DNA from: Amphirosellinia nigrospora
Taxonomy: Eukaryota; Ascomycota; Sordariomycetes; Xylariales; Xylariaceae
Length of the DNA stretch: 64,000 nucleotides
Direction of reading: 5' to 3'
Assembly (NCBI GenBank): GCA_004123355.1
Contig: SCHM01000001.1
Location: 8,008,193-8,072,192, forward strand
Both the position numbers and the translations under genes were made by a program. The notes under the pieces are model-generated. The model saw nothing but the letters and a program-made list of their open reading frames with translations. It made no database searches and was not told the origin of the DNA. This document shows, one piece after another, positions 11,532-22,601 of this stretch (within the stretch, counting starts at the first letter, position 1; each line of letters starts with the position of its first letter).

Positions 11532-13533
11532 CCTGTTAAGTCTAGCTGAAGCTCTAGAGCAGGAGTTGAGGCGTCAAAGGTTTGTCGAGGACATAAACTA
11601 GGTATAGTAAAGCGTATTGGCTCACTTACCTATGAGAGGATATGCGCCTACTTCAAAGAGCCGATGTCGTAATCATGTGTTTGATGAGTCGAATCTTACG
11701 CATTACAATGTTATCAAGATGGCGAAGCATTTAGTTGTAGTTACGTTGACATGTATTTAAGAAAGGATTTTACTAGAAACTATAAGTTAGCTACACACGC
11801 TCACATACGTAGAAATTTCAAAACTGTGCATTTTATACATTTGGATTCTATCTTTGATCTACACTATTGGTAACTATACTGTCCTGGCTCGCTGTTAATC
11901 AATTCCATTGCTAAATGTGTACCTAGGTAGTTTATCAGAGCACCTTATCATAGTCTATTGCGTCCTCAAAGCACCATTCGATGCCTTGCTCATCGCTCCC
12001 GTTTCCGATTCATCTCAAAACAAAAAACTTGATTCATACTAATCGCGGAATTGTTATTGGAAGCCTCCAGTATTTCGGCGAACGTTGGGATTGTCTGACT
12101 TGGTGACCAATACACAGTCCCACATTCTTGTTGGGTAGGGCATGCAGCCGGTTCTGTCGCCCGAAAACCCATTCTCTGCTTTTCCTGAAACCCATCGAGG
12201 ACTTTAACGCTCAATCACGAGAGCAAGTGAACAATCAGGATACGAAGCTCGTTACCCATGTTGTTGCTAAGGCTGATGATGTCTAGTTCATGCTCAAGTA
12301 GGGGCCCAGTTGATGCTGGTGATAGTCGCTAAGCAAACGGATACGAACTTGGCAGATACAATCGCTGCAAGGTTCGTCATATTCCAGAGTAAACAATTAA
12401 TTAGTTTGCCATAGTCAAAGAAAAAAACCTATAGGGATGGGTCCGCACAAGAACTTGAGACGTCGCTGTCACCGGGAAATAATATTTGATATACAGGTGT
12501 CCATAACACTTCGTCGCCATAGTTCGCGCGCTTACTACTTAGGGATCGGAGTTGGGCTTCTTGGTCTGCTGTGATGACCTTAGTTAAGGCAGTGTCGAGG
12601 ACTGGGCGGAGATTTGGCTTCCTCTGACGAGTTTCAAGTATAGAGGGGCTTTTAAAGACTTCCTGGCATTGGGTTCATTGGTTCTTTGATCTGTAGTCCC
12701 TCGAAATGTGTTCCCTAAGGTAGAGGTTAGTTAAGCTAAGATCAGGTAAGGTTATATTCTGCCTTGCGTGACTTACTTCAACCAACTGATAATGGGCTAG
12801 CCTGGACCACTACTGGCTCTATAATTTGCTGTATTATGGCCATTTATCTTGAAGGAAGGAAATGCAAACCCCTTGATAATAACTGAGTAGTCGTTGTAAA
12901 CGTCGACTTCTTAGTATCTGCGGATTCAAGGCCGATGGTGTTGGCGCTATTCTGACAATTAATCGCTACGTCTTCTAGCTTTCGTTTCGAGATTTTAGGC
13001 GAGATAGATTTCTGAGAATCGGCTGATGTACCGAAACTCAGCGTGCACTCTTGTTGTTGCGACTTCATGCTTGAGTGGCTTTGACATTCAGGTGTACAAA
13101 AGGTGCACAGAGGAAAAAGATCTCCTCTAGGTAAAACAGAGTTGAATTTGTCGAAAAGTACTTTCCATAGGACGTAGAAGGGTCTGTAGCAAATAAGTTG
13201 AGACAAAGCTTTCCCAGGTCGGATTCACTAATGTCACGTTTTGATTTCTACACGTCAAACTAGCCTATTACTGACAAAAAAACAAATGGCCTTTTAGGCC
13301 ACAGATTGCGATCGAATTAACATATGTTTGGATGTATCTGGCACGGGCAGACATGGGTGGCATAGATATTGGTGTAGGCGGGTAATGACGGCGTCCAACG
13401 CAGCGCCACCGTCATCGGAAGAGTCATCTATCGCGAATATGGTCTCCATTAGATGGATGTCACACCCGAGCAGGCACTTAGCTAGAGCTTATAAGACATA
13501 ATATCTTAAGCTTGACCTGGGCTTACAGTATAA
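11532..13533. other. Intergenic region
   Basis: About 2 kb without a supported gene. It holds a GTACCTAGGTAG motif at 11919-11930. A 120-codon minus-strand open frame at 12844-13206 has scattered cysteines but no recognised domain; I do not call it. Confidence 0.5.
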
Positions 13534-14844
13534 TTATCGCGGCCTCTGCGCGAATGTTTCCCACGAGTGTCCCCGCTCGTCATAACCAGCTCTTGGACCG
13601 ACATGCATCTCCTTCCAGCAGCGAGCACAATACACATCATCATCATCTTCACAGCCCAAGCACCGGACAGCGCCATCCCCGAGACATACAACGCACCAAG
13701 TCTTTTGGTCCTCGTCAGTCAGACCTGTACGCCTGGCAAGACCTGGCACTGGGCGATCACTGGTGCGAATGTAGGGGCCTGAGGCAGGCCGAGTGAATCG
13801 ACCGTGGCCGTGGGTGCCGACGGGAGGGCCCGCGTGCCTGAGAGTTTGAGAGCGGCCATGCGCGAGGCGATGGACGCTGCGAAGTCTACGTCTGATTGAG
13901 CTTCGTTGGACGATGCTGGTGCACCTGGTTGATCTTGGAGCTCGGAGGGGACTGTGGGAAGGCTAAAGGGGTTCTCATCGGGAGCTTGGCCAGCGCTATC
14001 TTGTGAGGTTTGTTTTGGGTTTTCTGGCGGTGTAGGTATAGCTTCAGGGGGGGGAGGGGGGTTTGTTAGCCTTCTCCCATTCTAATTCATCCAAGGTCTT
14101 CGCGAGCACAGAATCCGCCTCTTCCGCCATGATCTCTCCCTCTGAATCATCACTGCTACCTTCCCCTTCTTCTTGGGAGCCATTATGGTTGGCTTTTCGC
14201 TCGTCTGCTTCAGCATCCGCGGTGGAAGACTTGCTTAGCTCAGTCAAAAGCGCTGTTACACGCTGATGTTCCTCTTCCTCGGCTGCCACCTCATCCAGCC
14301 AACTCTCATCAGACCTCAGATCAGCTAATAGCTCTTCGAGAGTCTGATCATCTGTGAAGAGGAGCGGGTCAACATCGTCGGTGACTTGAACCGGCGTAGG
14401 AACCTGCTGTACGCCTGACGTCCCCGCCAAGGGCCCGACATCCCGGGGGCCGGGGGCGGTGTGGACTCCCCTACGCCGCGTTCCCGACTAGCGCGTGTGG
14501 AATCAATAGATTCAGAGCCCTGGTTGCGAAGACTCTTCAGTCGCGCCGTCAAAGCATCTTCTCGCGACGGCGACTTGGCCCGCTCAATGGTGGATGCAGG
14601 ATTGGGCCTAGTATATTACACTTAGTAACTACCTATCGGAGAGTCTTTGCCTTGGAGGCTGAGAGATATAAAACGTTTTCAAGCAAGGGGTAGTAGTATT
14701 CCCGAGGCTGTGCGAGGCGGATGCGAAAATAACGAAGCCAAGATAATCTTACTTTGATGGGAGCGGACTTAGGCTAACGGAGGTGGGTTTAAGAGCATTC
14801 AGCCGCTCGAGCAAGGATTTGTCTGGCGCAGGAGGGTCGTCCAT
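13534..14844 (-). CDS. ZFYVE19/ANCHR-like zinc-finger protein
   Basis: Exon 1 (14844-14753) encodes MDDPPAPDKSLLERLNALKP; an intron at 14608-14752 follows, then exon 2 down to 13534. The middle is acidic and coiled-coil-like (LLADLRSDESWLDEVAAEEE). The C-terminus is a compact zinc finger, TWCVVCLGDGAVRCLGCEDD then VYCARCWKEMHVGP and a GHSWETF end, the arrangement found at the C-terminus of human ZFYVE19/ANCHR-like and related B-box-type proteins. In animals ANCHR acts with ESCRT-III/VPS4 in the abscission checkpoint; whether the fungal homologue does the same is inference. Frame breaks lie near 14420, at the poly-G tract 14047-14061, and near 13760. Divergent from the gene at 16408. Confidence 0.65.
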
Positions 14845-16407
14845 AGCGTGCCTTGCGGATTTAGTTCGCGGGGGTTGGGTTGGGGTGACACTGGTTTGCT
14901 ATCATTTGCCCTCCTTGTCAAGGGAGGTTGCAGGTAGATATATCAATGAGAGTTGGCGATAGATATTGCAAAAGTGCACATGGTACCCTGAGACTGGGGC
15001 TATGTCATGGCCAGGCGTAAATATGATTTGGATGTGTAGTTGGGTCGGTTGTATATACTGGGAGGTAGGGAGGAGGTCATGCTATGTAGGTCGGGACACG
15101 ATATAGGCTACACTACCTACCTAGGTAACGATCGTGGTTTACACCATCATCTACTAGTAGGTTAGGTAGGCATCGTGGATCCTGCTTGTGTACTGTAGCG
15201 AGTGGGGTTGGGGAGACAAGGCTGACTGCCGTGAACTACCCCGATTTCTTTGCTATAGCAACCTCAGAAGGTCAAAAGTAAGTATCACACCCACTCAACA
15301 GTAGCGTGGGAATGTTGCCTCTTCCACAACTCAAGTACAGTAGGATACGGTGTTCGCGAGCGGTTTGGGGTTGAATTTTGCACAAGCTTATTTGCTTCTA
15401 TGTAGGCCTATTTTGTACAGGTAATACTTAGGTACTTACCTATTATCTTAGGAATGCTGGACTAAGACTCAGCTTGCTGTTTTAATCACCGGCTAAGAAT
15501 CAGCCACAACCAACGAACGGGTCATCTGTTAAAACCAAACTCGTACACGACAGATACAGCACAGCCTCAGGAAGGTATTCATCAGATTACCTTCTTCTAT
15601 CAGGAGATCCGAAGGCAATGCACCCACTATTTGTCAACTATATAGTTGGTTGGTCGCTGGCCGATATTTTCCATGGACGGGAAGATAGGATACACCGGAT
15701 AAGGCCAATGCCGTCCCCTTCAAAATACGCATGTACATCGCCTCCAGTCTACACACCTTAGGAACTTAGGTATTACACTACATTAGACTAGCAGCATGGC
15801 ACCATGTTCAGGACCATGTTGGCTGCTCACATATCAGAGCGCGGGGCACGCATTCATTGAATGGCTGGTTTATGAAGAGTCCAATGACGAAAGTGACTAG
15901 CAAACTAACCGAATAACAAGTGCACGACCTAAGATTGCCACCATTGACAGGCGACGCCGAGCCATTCTCGCATCTTGGCAATCCTGAAGAAGGAGATTTG
16001 CAGGGATATTTGTCGATGCCGTCCTGGGGCAGTGCAAGCTCACTCATTACCTTATTACTGTATCACGCATGTCTCTACCACCTTCCTGGTACATTCTCCT
16101 TCTATACAAGTACCTGTACACCAGTATAATTAACCTTGAAACCTTGCCGTAAGCGTCATAGACTACGGCCGATCTACGTTAGATATAACCTAAACCTCAT
16201 TCACTAAGACTCTTCACTAAGACCCTGCCGAATACCAAGTATTTGAACATTGACCTTCCCCTTTGCGACCGCCAAATTTCTCTACACCTACGAAGACCCG
16301 AACTATATCTTCCTACGTGCCTCTCTACATCTTGGCGCTCATCACTCTTCACACACAACATCGCATTATTCCATCCGATATATCGCTTTTCGACATCGCG
16401 CATTGTA
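14845..16407. other. Divergent intergenic region
   Basis: About 1.5 kb between two divergently oriented genes, expected to hold both promoters. Contains ACTACCTACCTAGGTA at 15112-15127 and related TACC/GGTA strings near 15420-15445. No supported gene. Confidence 0.55.
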
Positions 16408-17346
16408 ATGAAGTTCTCTAACGCCGTCGTCGGCCTAGCCGCATTATCGCACGGCATCAACGCCGTCGCCGTCCCCGAAGCCGACTATGCCGAGTTAGAT
16501 ACCCGGACACCCCAACCAGAGACACATCCCGAGCGTTCGACGAACGAGGAACTATGGAAGCGCAAGGGTGGCGGTGGCGGCGGTGGTCGCGGAGGTAGTG
16601 GTAGCAGCGGTGGTAGCAGTGGTGGTAGCAGTGGCGGCAGCAGTGGCGGCAGCAGTGGTGGTAGAGGCAGCAGTGGCAGCGGGAGCAGTGGCGGTCGAGG
16701 AACGTATGTACTATTCCATCACGACGTCTTTACATGAACAGTTCGCTAACATGTTCTTCCCCAGTGGTGTCGGAGGATCCAACAACAACCAAGGCGGCCG
16801 AACAACGACAGGAGCGGCCCACCACCTCGATATGGACCGTACTACGGCGGAGGCGCAACGGCGCCTTACCCAGCAGGACGGACGAGCAGCAGCGGCATCG
16901 CCCCGGCGCTCCTCACGGGTGCTGCGATCGGTGGTATCGGGTTCCTAGGCCTGTCGTACCTGCACGGCGTCTACTCATACCCGTACACCCACCCATACCC
17001 CTACTACAACTCGACGACCGAGAAGAACGAGACGAAGCCCATCATGTGCCTGTGCGACCCCTACAACCCGTGCGCCTGCGACGACAACGGCAACTCGACG
17101 TACTTCAACGAGGTCATCGGCAACGGCTCGTACGCGGGCCTCAACCACTCGCTCGTCACCGTCGCCGACAACCAGACGACCCACCAGTCCACCATCTACA
17201 TCAACGGCGAGGAGCCCAACGGTACTACGGCTGCCGGAGGCAGCGACGCCCCCGACTCGGCCGGCGCTAGCATGATGGCGCTTGCGCGCGCCGCCGGCTG
17301 GTGGCCTGCCGCCACGATGGCCTTTGCTCTCGCCTTCATAATGTAA
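16408..17346 (+). CDS. Secreted Gly/Ser-rich protein (DUF7732-like)
   Basis: MKFSNAVVGLAALSHGINAVAV is a signal peptide. Next come a short charged segment, an RKGGGGGGGRGG run, and a run of GSSGG repeats (about 16590-16695). An intron at 16704-16764 (GTATGT...CCAG) leads to a second exon with a hydrophobic stretch (LLTGAAIGGIGFLGLSYLHG) and a conserved-looking block PIMCLCDPYNPCACDDN, STYFNEVIGNGSYAGLN and IYINGEEPNGTTAAGG. The C-terminal 20 residues are hydrophobic, consistent with a GPI-anchor signal or a membrane anchor. The conserved block resembles the fungal family I recall as DUF7732, of unknown function. One single-base frame break is seen near 16815. Likely located at the cell surface; no activity is inferred. 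Confidence 0.65.
16575..16695 (+). repeat. Gly/Ser-coding short tandem repeats
   Basis: Repeated 12-base units of the form GGTGGTAGCAGT/GGCGGCAGCAGT encode GSSGG blocks within the secreted protein. Such tracts vary in copy number between strains. Confidence 0.8.
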
Positions 17347-18087
17347 TCGCTGCTCGGTGCTTTAATCCAAACAAGTTAGAGTTGCTTGGCAAGGTTTTAT
17401 GCTTAATGACGGACCACGTTGAAAACCCGCAAATCTAAAAGATTGGGCCAGTCGAAATTTTTATATCCTTGAGTTAGAGATATCTTTTGATGCTCGGGCT
17501 GACACTCGTTGGCGTTGGGGAGTTTGTATTTTATACGATGAGCAGATGATTCCCTCGCCTTAGCCTATACGTTTGGTGGACTGCCGAATTCTGCAACAAC
17601 GTTTATTACACGGGGGGCTCGTGATGGTGGAGGGGGAATGGCATGTGGACCGCCGCAGACGATTAAACAGTTTTTTTTCTAGATCAATGATGAGAAATAT
17701 GGAATATCGTCTATTGACTAGCAATCCACAAGCCGTGAAGTTCTGTTTAAGATGGTGGCTTTTTACATCGTCAGGGGATAGGTTTCGAAATCATGAAAAT
17801 AATATAATTGATTCGTGAGAACTATTTGGCCTATTTTCGACCAGTGGATGAAATTTTAAATTTGATATATGAATTTGCATGACCTTGTACAATTTTAGAC
17901 TGGACATTATGGCAAGTATTCCAGTCATTCTACGAATACATGAATATACAGCAATATACAGCAATATACAGCAACATACATGCGAGGCGCTGTGACGGTA
18001 TCATACTCGTAGCGACACCATGCAGAGCGACACAGTATAACTTCTTAACTTCCAGTAGCAAATCCATCGTAGAGAAGACAAGGCATC
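17347..18087. other. Convergent intergenic region
   Basis: About 740 bases between convergent genes; AT-rich with a 10-base tandem repeat at 17943-17979. No gene seen. Confidence 0.6.
17943..17979. repeat. 10-base tandem repeat
   Basis: Three perfect copies of AATATACAGC followed by a degenerate partial copy (AACATAC). Confidence 0.9.
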
Positions 18088-19282
18088 TATGCATCCATCT
18101 TCGTCTTGTCCTCAGCTCTCTCCTTCCGTCTCTGGACACACCAGTCACCTAGTATCTTCCATATCTTCTCCTTTTCCTCGGGCGTAGACTAGCAGCAAGA
18201 CCACTGGTGCTCGTCGCGACGAAGATCCGGGAGCCTTCCCAGGGTCCGTCATCGACTTTCTCCCGCCTCTCTTTCTCCCTAGCGTCAACCTCACTTTCAT
18301 CCCCATCACCGCCTCCATCAGCTCCCAGGGCCTGCGCCTCAACAACTTCCTCCTTGACGTCATCCCCATTCTCGCGCCGCCGAGTCCTCCGCAGGCGGCA
18401 CAGCGCCCATGCGCTCGGCCTGCCAGCCGTACTCGAACTCGCCCTTGGCGAGGTTCCGGCGCTTCCAGACGCGGAAGATGCTCTCCCAGATGCCCTTGCC
18501 GACGAGGCACACGACCTCGGGGCGCCAGCGGCGGCACTTGTCCTCCAGGATGGCGACGCCGGCGTCCATCTCGGCCTTGCTCAGCTCGGCGCCGTTGCGG
18601 CTCGGTCGCGCCACGATGTTAGTGTTGCCCAGGCTGAACCGCGCCGGGAGCGTCCTGTCCTCCTCGGGCCTGCACGGCACGGGCGTGATGCCCGAGGAGT
18701 ACAGCAGCTTCCAGAACAGGTTCGACGGGTGCGCGTACGCGTGCCCGACCGCGCCGTCTGCACCCCCGGGTTGAGCCCGATGAAGAGGATCAGAAGGTTT
18801 GGCGTGATCACGTCGATCAAGGGGTTTAGGTGCGCGTATGTGGAGGGAGGTGCGTACGAGGAGGCCACGCGGTTGCGCTTCTTGCGCGGTGAGGGCGAGC
18901 CGCCGGCGTCTTCGTCCTCGGGAGTTGATCTCTGAGTTTTGCGCTTCTTTGCTGCTCCTCTGGGCGCGGGTGGTGCGGTTTCGGATGGTGTTACTGACGC
19001 TGGTGCAGTTGGCTCCGGTGAGGTACTCGTTGGGGTTTGCGACTTCTGCAGCCTTTGACTGCGACGTGTCCCTGACATCGCGTGACTTGTCCCATCAAAC
19101 ATGAAATCCTTCATCTGGACACGGCCATGGAAACTAGGTTCTTTGGCTACACATGACTCTATTGTGACAGCGTCCTGCTCGCTTGTTTCTTCACTCATGG
19201 TTCTCTCGTCACTGGTAGAATGAATTTTGTCTCTATTACGTGTGTCCCAGAACTCAACCTTGGGTATTTCGTGGTATATCAT
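18088..19282 (-). CDS. G/T mismatch-specific thymine DNA glycosylase (TDG/MUG)
   Basis: The N-terminal third is a Ser/Pro/Thr-rich basic region with nuclear-localisation-like KKRKT and RKKRNR. The glycosylase core starts at PLIDVITPNLLILFIGLNPG: the GLNPG motif carries the asparagine that activates water in TDG/MUG enzymes. It continues with LGNTNIVARPSRNGAELS, LEDKCRRWRPEVVCLVGKG and WESIF, the second conserved part of the family, then an acidic linker. The C-terminal EGSRIFVATSTSGLAAS holds the conserved FVxxSTSG-type loop, and the protein ends at 18088-18090. TDG enzymes excise thymine or uracil from G:T and G:U pairs in base-excision repair. Frame breaks lie near 18770, 18690, 18365 and 18180. 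The first ATG (19282) is used; a start at the Met codon at 19198 is possible. Divergent from the gene at 20594. Confidence 0.85.
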
Positions 19283-20593
19283 CTATTAGGGGGTGGGTAT
19301 CTTTTTCATGACTACAACGAAAGTGCAGGTGATGAAAGTATGTCACGATAAATCAGTTTAGGCACGATGTGGCTGCGCTTTCCCTTTCAGCTTTGCTTAA
19401 CTAACTTGCTTGAGCGAGCTACTTCTCTGTTGAGGTGAACTTCCACCCAGCAGGCTCTGTTCCTATTGGCTGAGAAAGAGCTATGAATCAAGCTAGACCA
19501 ATCAGAGTATGGAGCTAGTACGTGCTTGAATGCCCTTCTCTTAGTGGATGTGTTCGTATAATTGACACAGCCTCCTTCAATTATCTGATTGATCAATGGT
19601 GGCCATCACAAATAATAGCTCGGGTTAGATTGATGGTTATAGAGGTATATCGTCTCTCTTTTTTATTTCTTTGTTCGTGATCACCAACTTCGGATTCGTT
19701 AAGGTCCGGAGTGCCCACAGAAGCTCGTATTGAAAGAGCTAGTATATGTAGACCATGTAGGACATGAAGACAGGGGTGTTGATAGGTATCTTACTTACAG
19801 TCGACCCTTCTCACGGAACGGGCCGCAAGGTCTCGGGTGAATGCTGCTTTGTTCAGTCGATAAATGCGAATGAAACTGAACCCTTCAATGTCCATACACT
19901 GTACACCCATACTGTGGCCTCGATGCAGCTTCCACGGTTTGCGAGGGTTTGTGAGACGTTTTTCTAGACAAGAGAACCAATCGCGACATCTGATGTCAGC
20001 GAGCAACATCCAGCATCGGGTTCCCAGCCAATAGCAGGCTAGCACCTCTCCGTATGGGGGTGGGCGTGTTGGCCGGCACGGCGCTTGACGGGGCTGAGCG
20101 GTGAGACGTCACCGGCTTTTCAGGGTAAACCAGCTAGATTGCGCTATGCGACCGGCAATTCAGCAGTGGAGGCGGTGGCGTTGCAGCGATGCTACAGGTC
20201 ATTCCCCAGAGCAGACCCAGAGCCAAAGGCTTAGGTACCTAGCCCCCTGCAGCTGAAGCTATCTTGGTCGTGGTGGCAGCCCCTCCACCCCGCCAACCAG
20301 TGCTGCAGCCCAACCCACTTCACTCCTGGTTACGCTGGTGATTGAGTACCTCTCCAAGCTTGTCGTCCTATTTCCGGAGACGTGGCTGTTTGTTTCATCC
20401 TCGTTCTTCTATAAAGGGTCATTATCCCAACTAGAACAGCTTCGTACCTCTTCACCATACCTCAATTGGACTTTTCGGCCTGTTGTTTCCGTGCCTAAAA
20501 GTCGTCGGTTGTCTTGGTATTATATACTAGCACTATTCGCAGTTCTCCTCTAGTTTATACCGAATATTCACGATCCCTCTGCGACCGATAGCA
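19283..20593. other. Divergent intergenic/promoter region
   Basis: About 1.3 kb between divergent genes. TATAAA occurs at 20410-20415, about 180 bases before the start at 20594, followed by pyrimidine-rich leader sequence. No supported gene. Confidence 0.55.
20410..20415 (+). promoter_or_regulatory. Possible TATA box for UDP-GlcNAc pyrophosphorylase gene
   Basis: TATAAA in TTCTATAAAGGG, in the correct orientation and about 180 bases upstream of the ATG. Position and context fit a fungal core promoter; no other proof. Confidence 0.35.
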
Positions 20594-22175
20594 ATGGCTC
20601 CTCCTCAGCAGTTCACGGCAGCCAACGTTGCTGCCCTGAAGACCGCGTTCGAATCTGCCGGCCAGGGCCACATATTCACCTTCTACGACTCTCTCAGTGA
20701 TGCCGAGAAAGAGAAATTCTTCAACCAGGTCCAGAAGATTGACCCCGCCAGAATCAACAAGCTCTGGGAGTTCGCGCAAAACCCCCTGGAAGAACCCGAG
20801 AACACCATAGTCGAGCCCCTGCCCGAGTCTGCGACAGCCAGTATACTCGACTCGGAGCCCGAAGACCTTGAGAGATGGAAGAACTTGGGCTTGGACCTCA
20901 TTGGCAAGGGTGAAGTCGCTGTCATCCTCTTGGCTGGCGGTCAGGGAACCCGACTTGGAAGTAAGGCTCCCAAGGGCGCTTTCAACATCCGACTCGGTTC
21001 CAAGAAGACCCTGTTCCACATACAAGCCGAGCGAATTCTAAAGATCCAAGAGCTGGCAGCCGAAAAGGCTAAAGACAAGAACAAGGCCCTAGTCCCCTGG
21101 TACGTCATGACCAGTGGCCGACCCGACCTATGACAGAGAAGTTCTTCAAAAAGGAACGCCTTGCGGAATTATCAGACGAGGACAACGAGAATCGGGCGCA
21201 GGGCAAGCCCTACTTCGGATTGGATGAGAAAAACGTCAAGATTTTTGAACAGGGAGTGCTCCCTTGCTACGACTTCAATGGCAAGATTATGCTCTCTAAT
21301 AAGGGTGAGGTAGCCGTGGCGCCAGATGGAAATGGTGGTATATACAAGGCTCTGCAAGACGAGGCGTACTTGACGACATGCGCAAGCGCGGCATCAAGCA
21401 CGTTCATGCCTACTGTGTCGATAACTGTCTGGCTAAGGTCGCAGACCCTGTCTTCATTGGCTTCTCTGCCGAGAAGCAGGTGAAGATCGCGACCAAGGTG
21501 GTACGGAAGCGCAATGCGACAGAGTCCGTGGGGCTCATCATATCCAAGAACGGGCGGCCGGACGTGGTGGAGTACTCGGAAATCGACAAGGCGACGGCTG
21601 AGGCCGAGGACCCCAAGCAACCTGGCGTGCTCAAGTTCCGCGCCGCCAACATCGTCAACCACTACTACTCGTTCGAGTATCTCGACGGCATGGGCGACAA
21701 AGTGAACGCACTCCCGCCCCACATCGCCAAGAAGAAGATACCCTACTTCGACGTCGAGAAGGGCCAGGCCGTCACCGACGTCACCAAGCCCAACGGCATC
21801 AAGCTCGAACAGTTCGTCTTCGATAACTTCAAGTGGCTCGATATTTCCGAATTCGCCTGCTTCGAGGTCAAGCGTGAGGAGGAGTTCTCGCCCCTCAAGA
21901 ACGCTGACGCCCCGGCGCCGAGGACTGCCCGACCACGAGCCGAAAACACATCAAGGCCCAGGGCAAGCGCTTCGCCGAGGCCGCTGGAGCGACAGTCAAG
22001 AACGGCGACGACGAGGGTCTTGAGGTGTCACCCTTGACAAGCTATGTAAGTAATTTTCTTGTGTATTCATCTTTTTTGGCTGCTATGATTCTGTGGCTAA
22101 CCATTCTCCGAATCTTAGGGCGGCGAGGGACTTGATAGTTGGAAGGGCAAGGAGATTACGGAGTCGACGATCTAG
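20594..22175 (+). CDS. UDP-N-acetylglucosamine pyrophosphorylase
   Basis: Makes UDP-GlcNAc from UTP and GlcNAc-1-phosphate, the precursor of chitin, N-glycans and GPI anchors; cytosolic and essential in fungi studied. Seen: N-terminal helical region, then the nucleotidyl-transferase signature [93 protein letters not shown] and [11 protein letters not shown], in the family order and at full length (about 510 residues). An intron at 22046-22118 (GTAAGT...TTAG) joins SPLTSY to [12 protein letters not shown]; the stop is at 22173-22175. Three single-base losses break the frame, near 21117 (MTSG|PTRP), 21362 (before GVLDDM) and 21910 (before [10 protein letters not shown]). Since the gene is expected to be essential, these are probably sequencing errors. 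Equivalent to QRI1/UAP1. Confidence 0.95.
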
Positions 22176-22601
22176 TCTGGCGGAGTGGATTTGTTAAGCA
22201 TATCCACGAACACAACCTGTTCATCCCGTATGCGAATGATACGAACAAACCGGGGACAAAAGGATAGCAAAATAATGAGTGAATGCACACCTTTTTTTTT
22301 TCTCTTAAATTTTTTTGAGACGATTGTGGATCGCCATCTCGGTTAGAATACATGCCAGTAGTGGATTAGACGAATCTATTCAGGTCCATGCTTTCCTCTG
22401 TTGAGAAGTCTCTTAGACAGGCCATTATTAAAATTATAAGGAATACCTTGGTCGTCGCCAAGCGAAGCCGAGACAGGTTGATACTTGATCACTTCGATCA
22501 TTGTCCACCTGGTATTGTGAAAACTTTTCCCTGAATTCCACCCTTCTCCCATCGAAACCGGATAAGAAAAAGATATACAAATGCTTTGAGCCATGCAGGG
22601 T
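22176..22601. other. Convergent intergenic spacer
   Basis: About 425 bases between two convergent 3' ends. Holds a T-rich tract (22289-22318) downstream of the UDP-GlcNAc pyrophosphorylase stop. No gene. Confidence 0.6.

Noticed and set aside
12844-13206. 120-codon minus-strand open frame with scattered cysteines
   Set aside because: Cysteines do not form a recognised finger, and no neighbouring exons could be joined to it.
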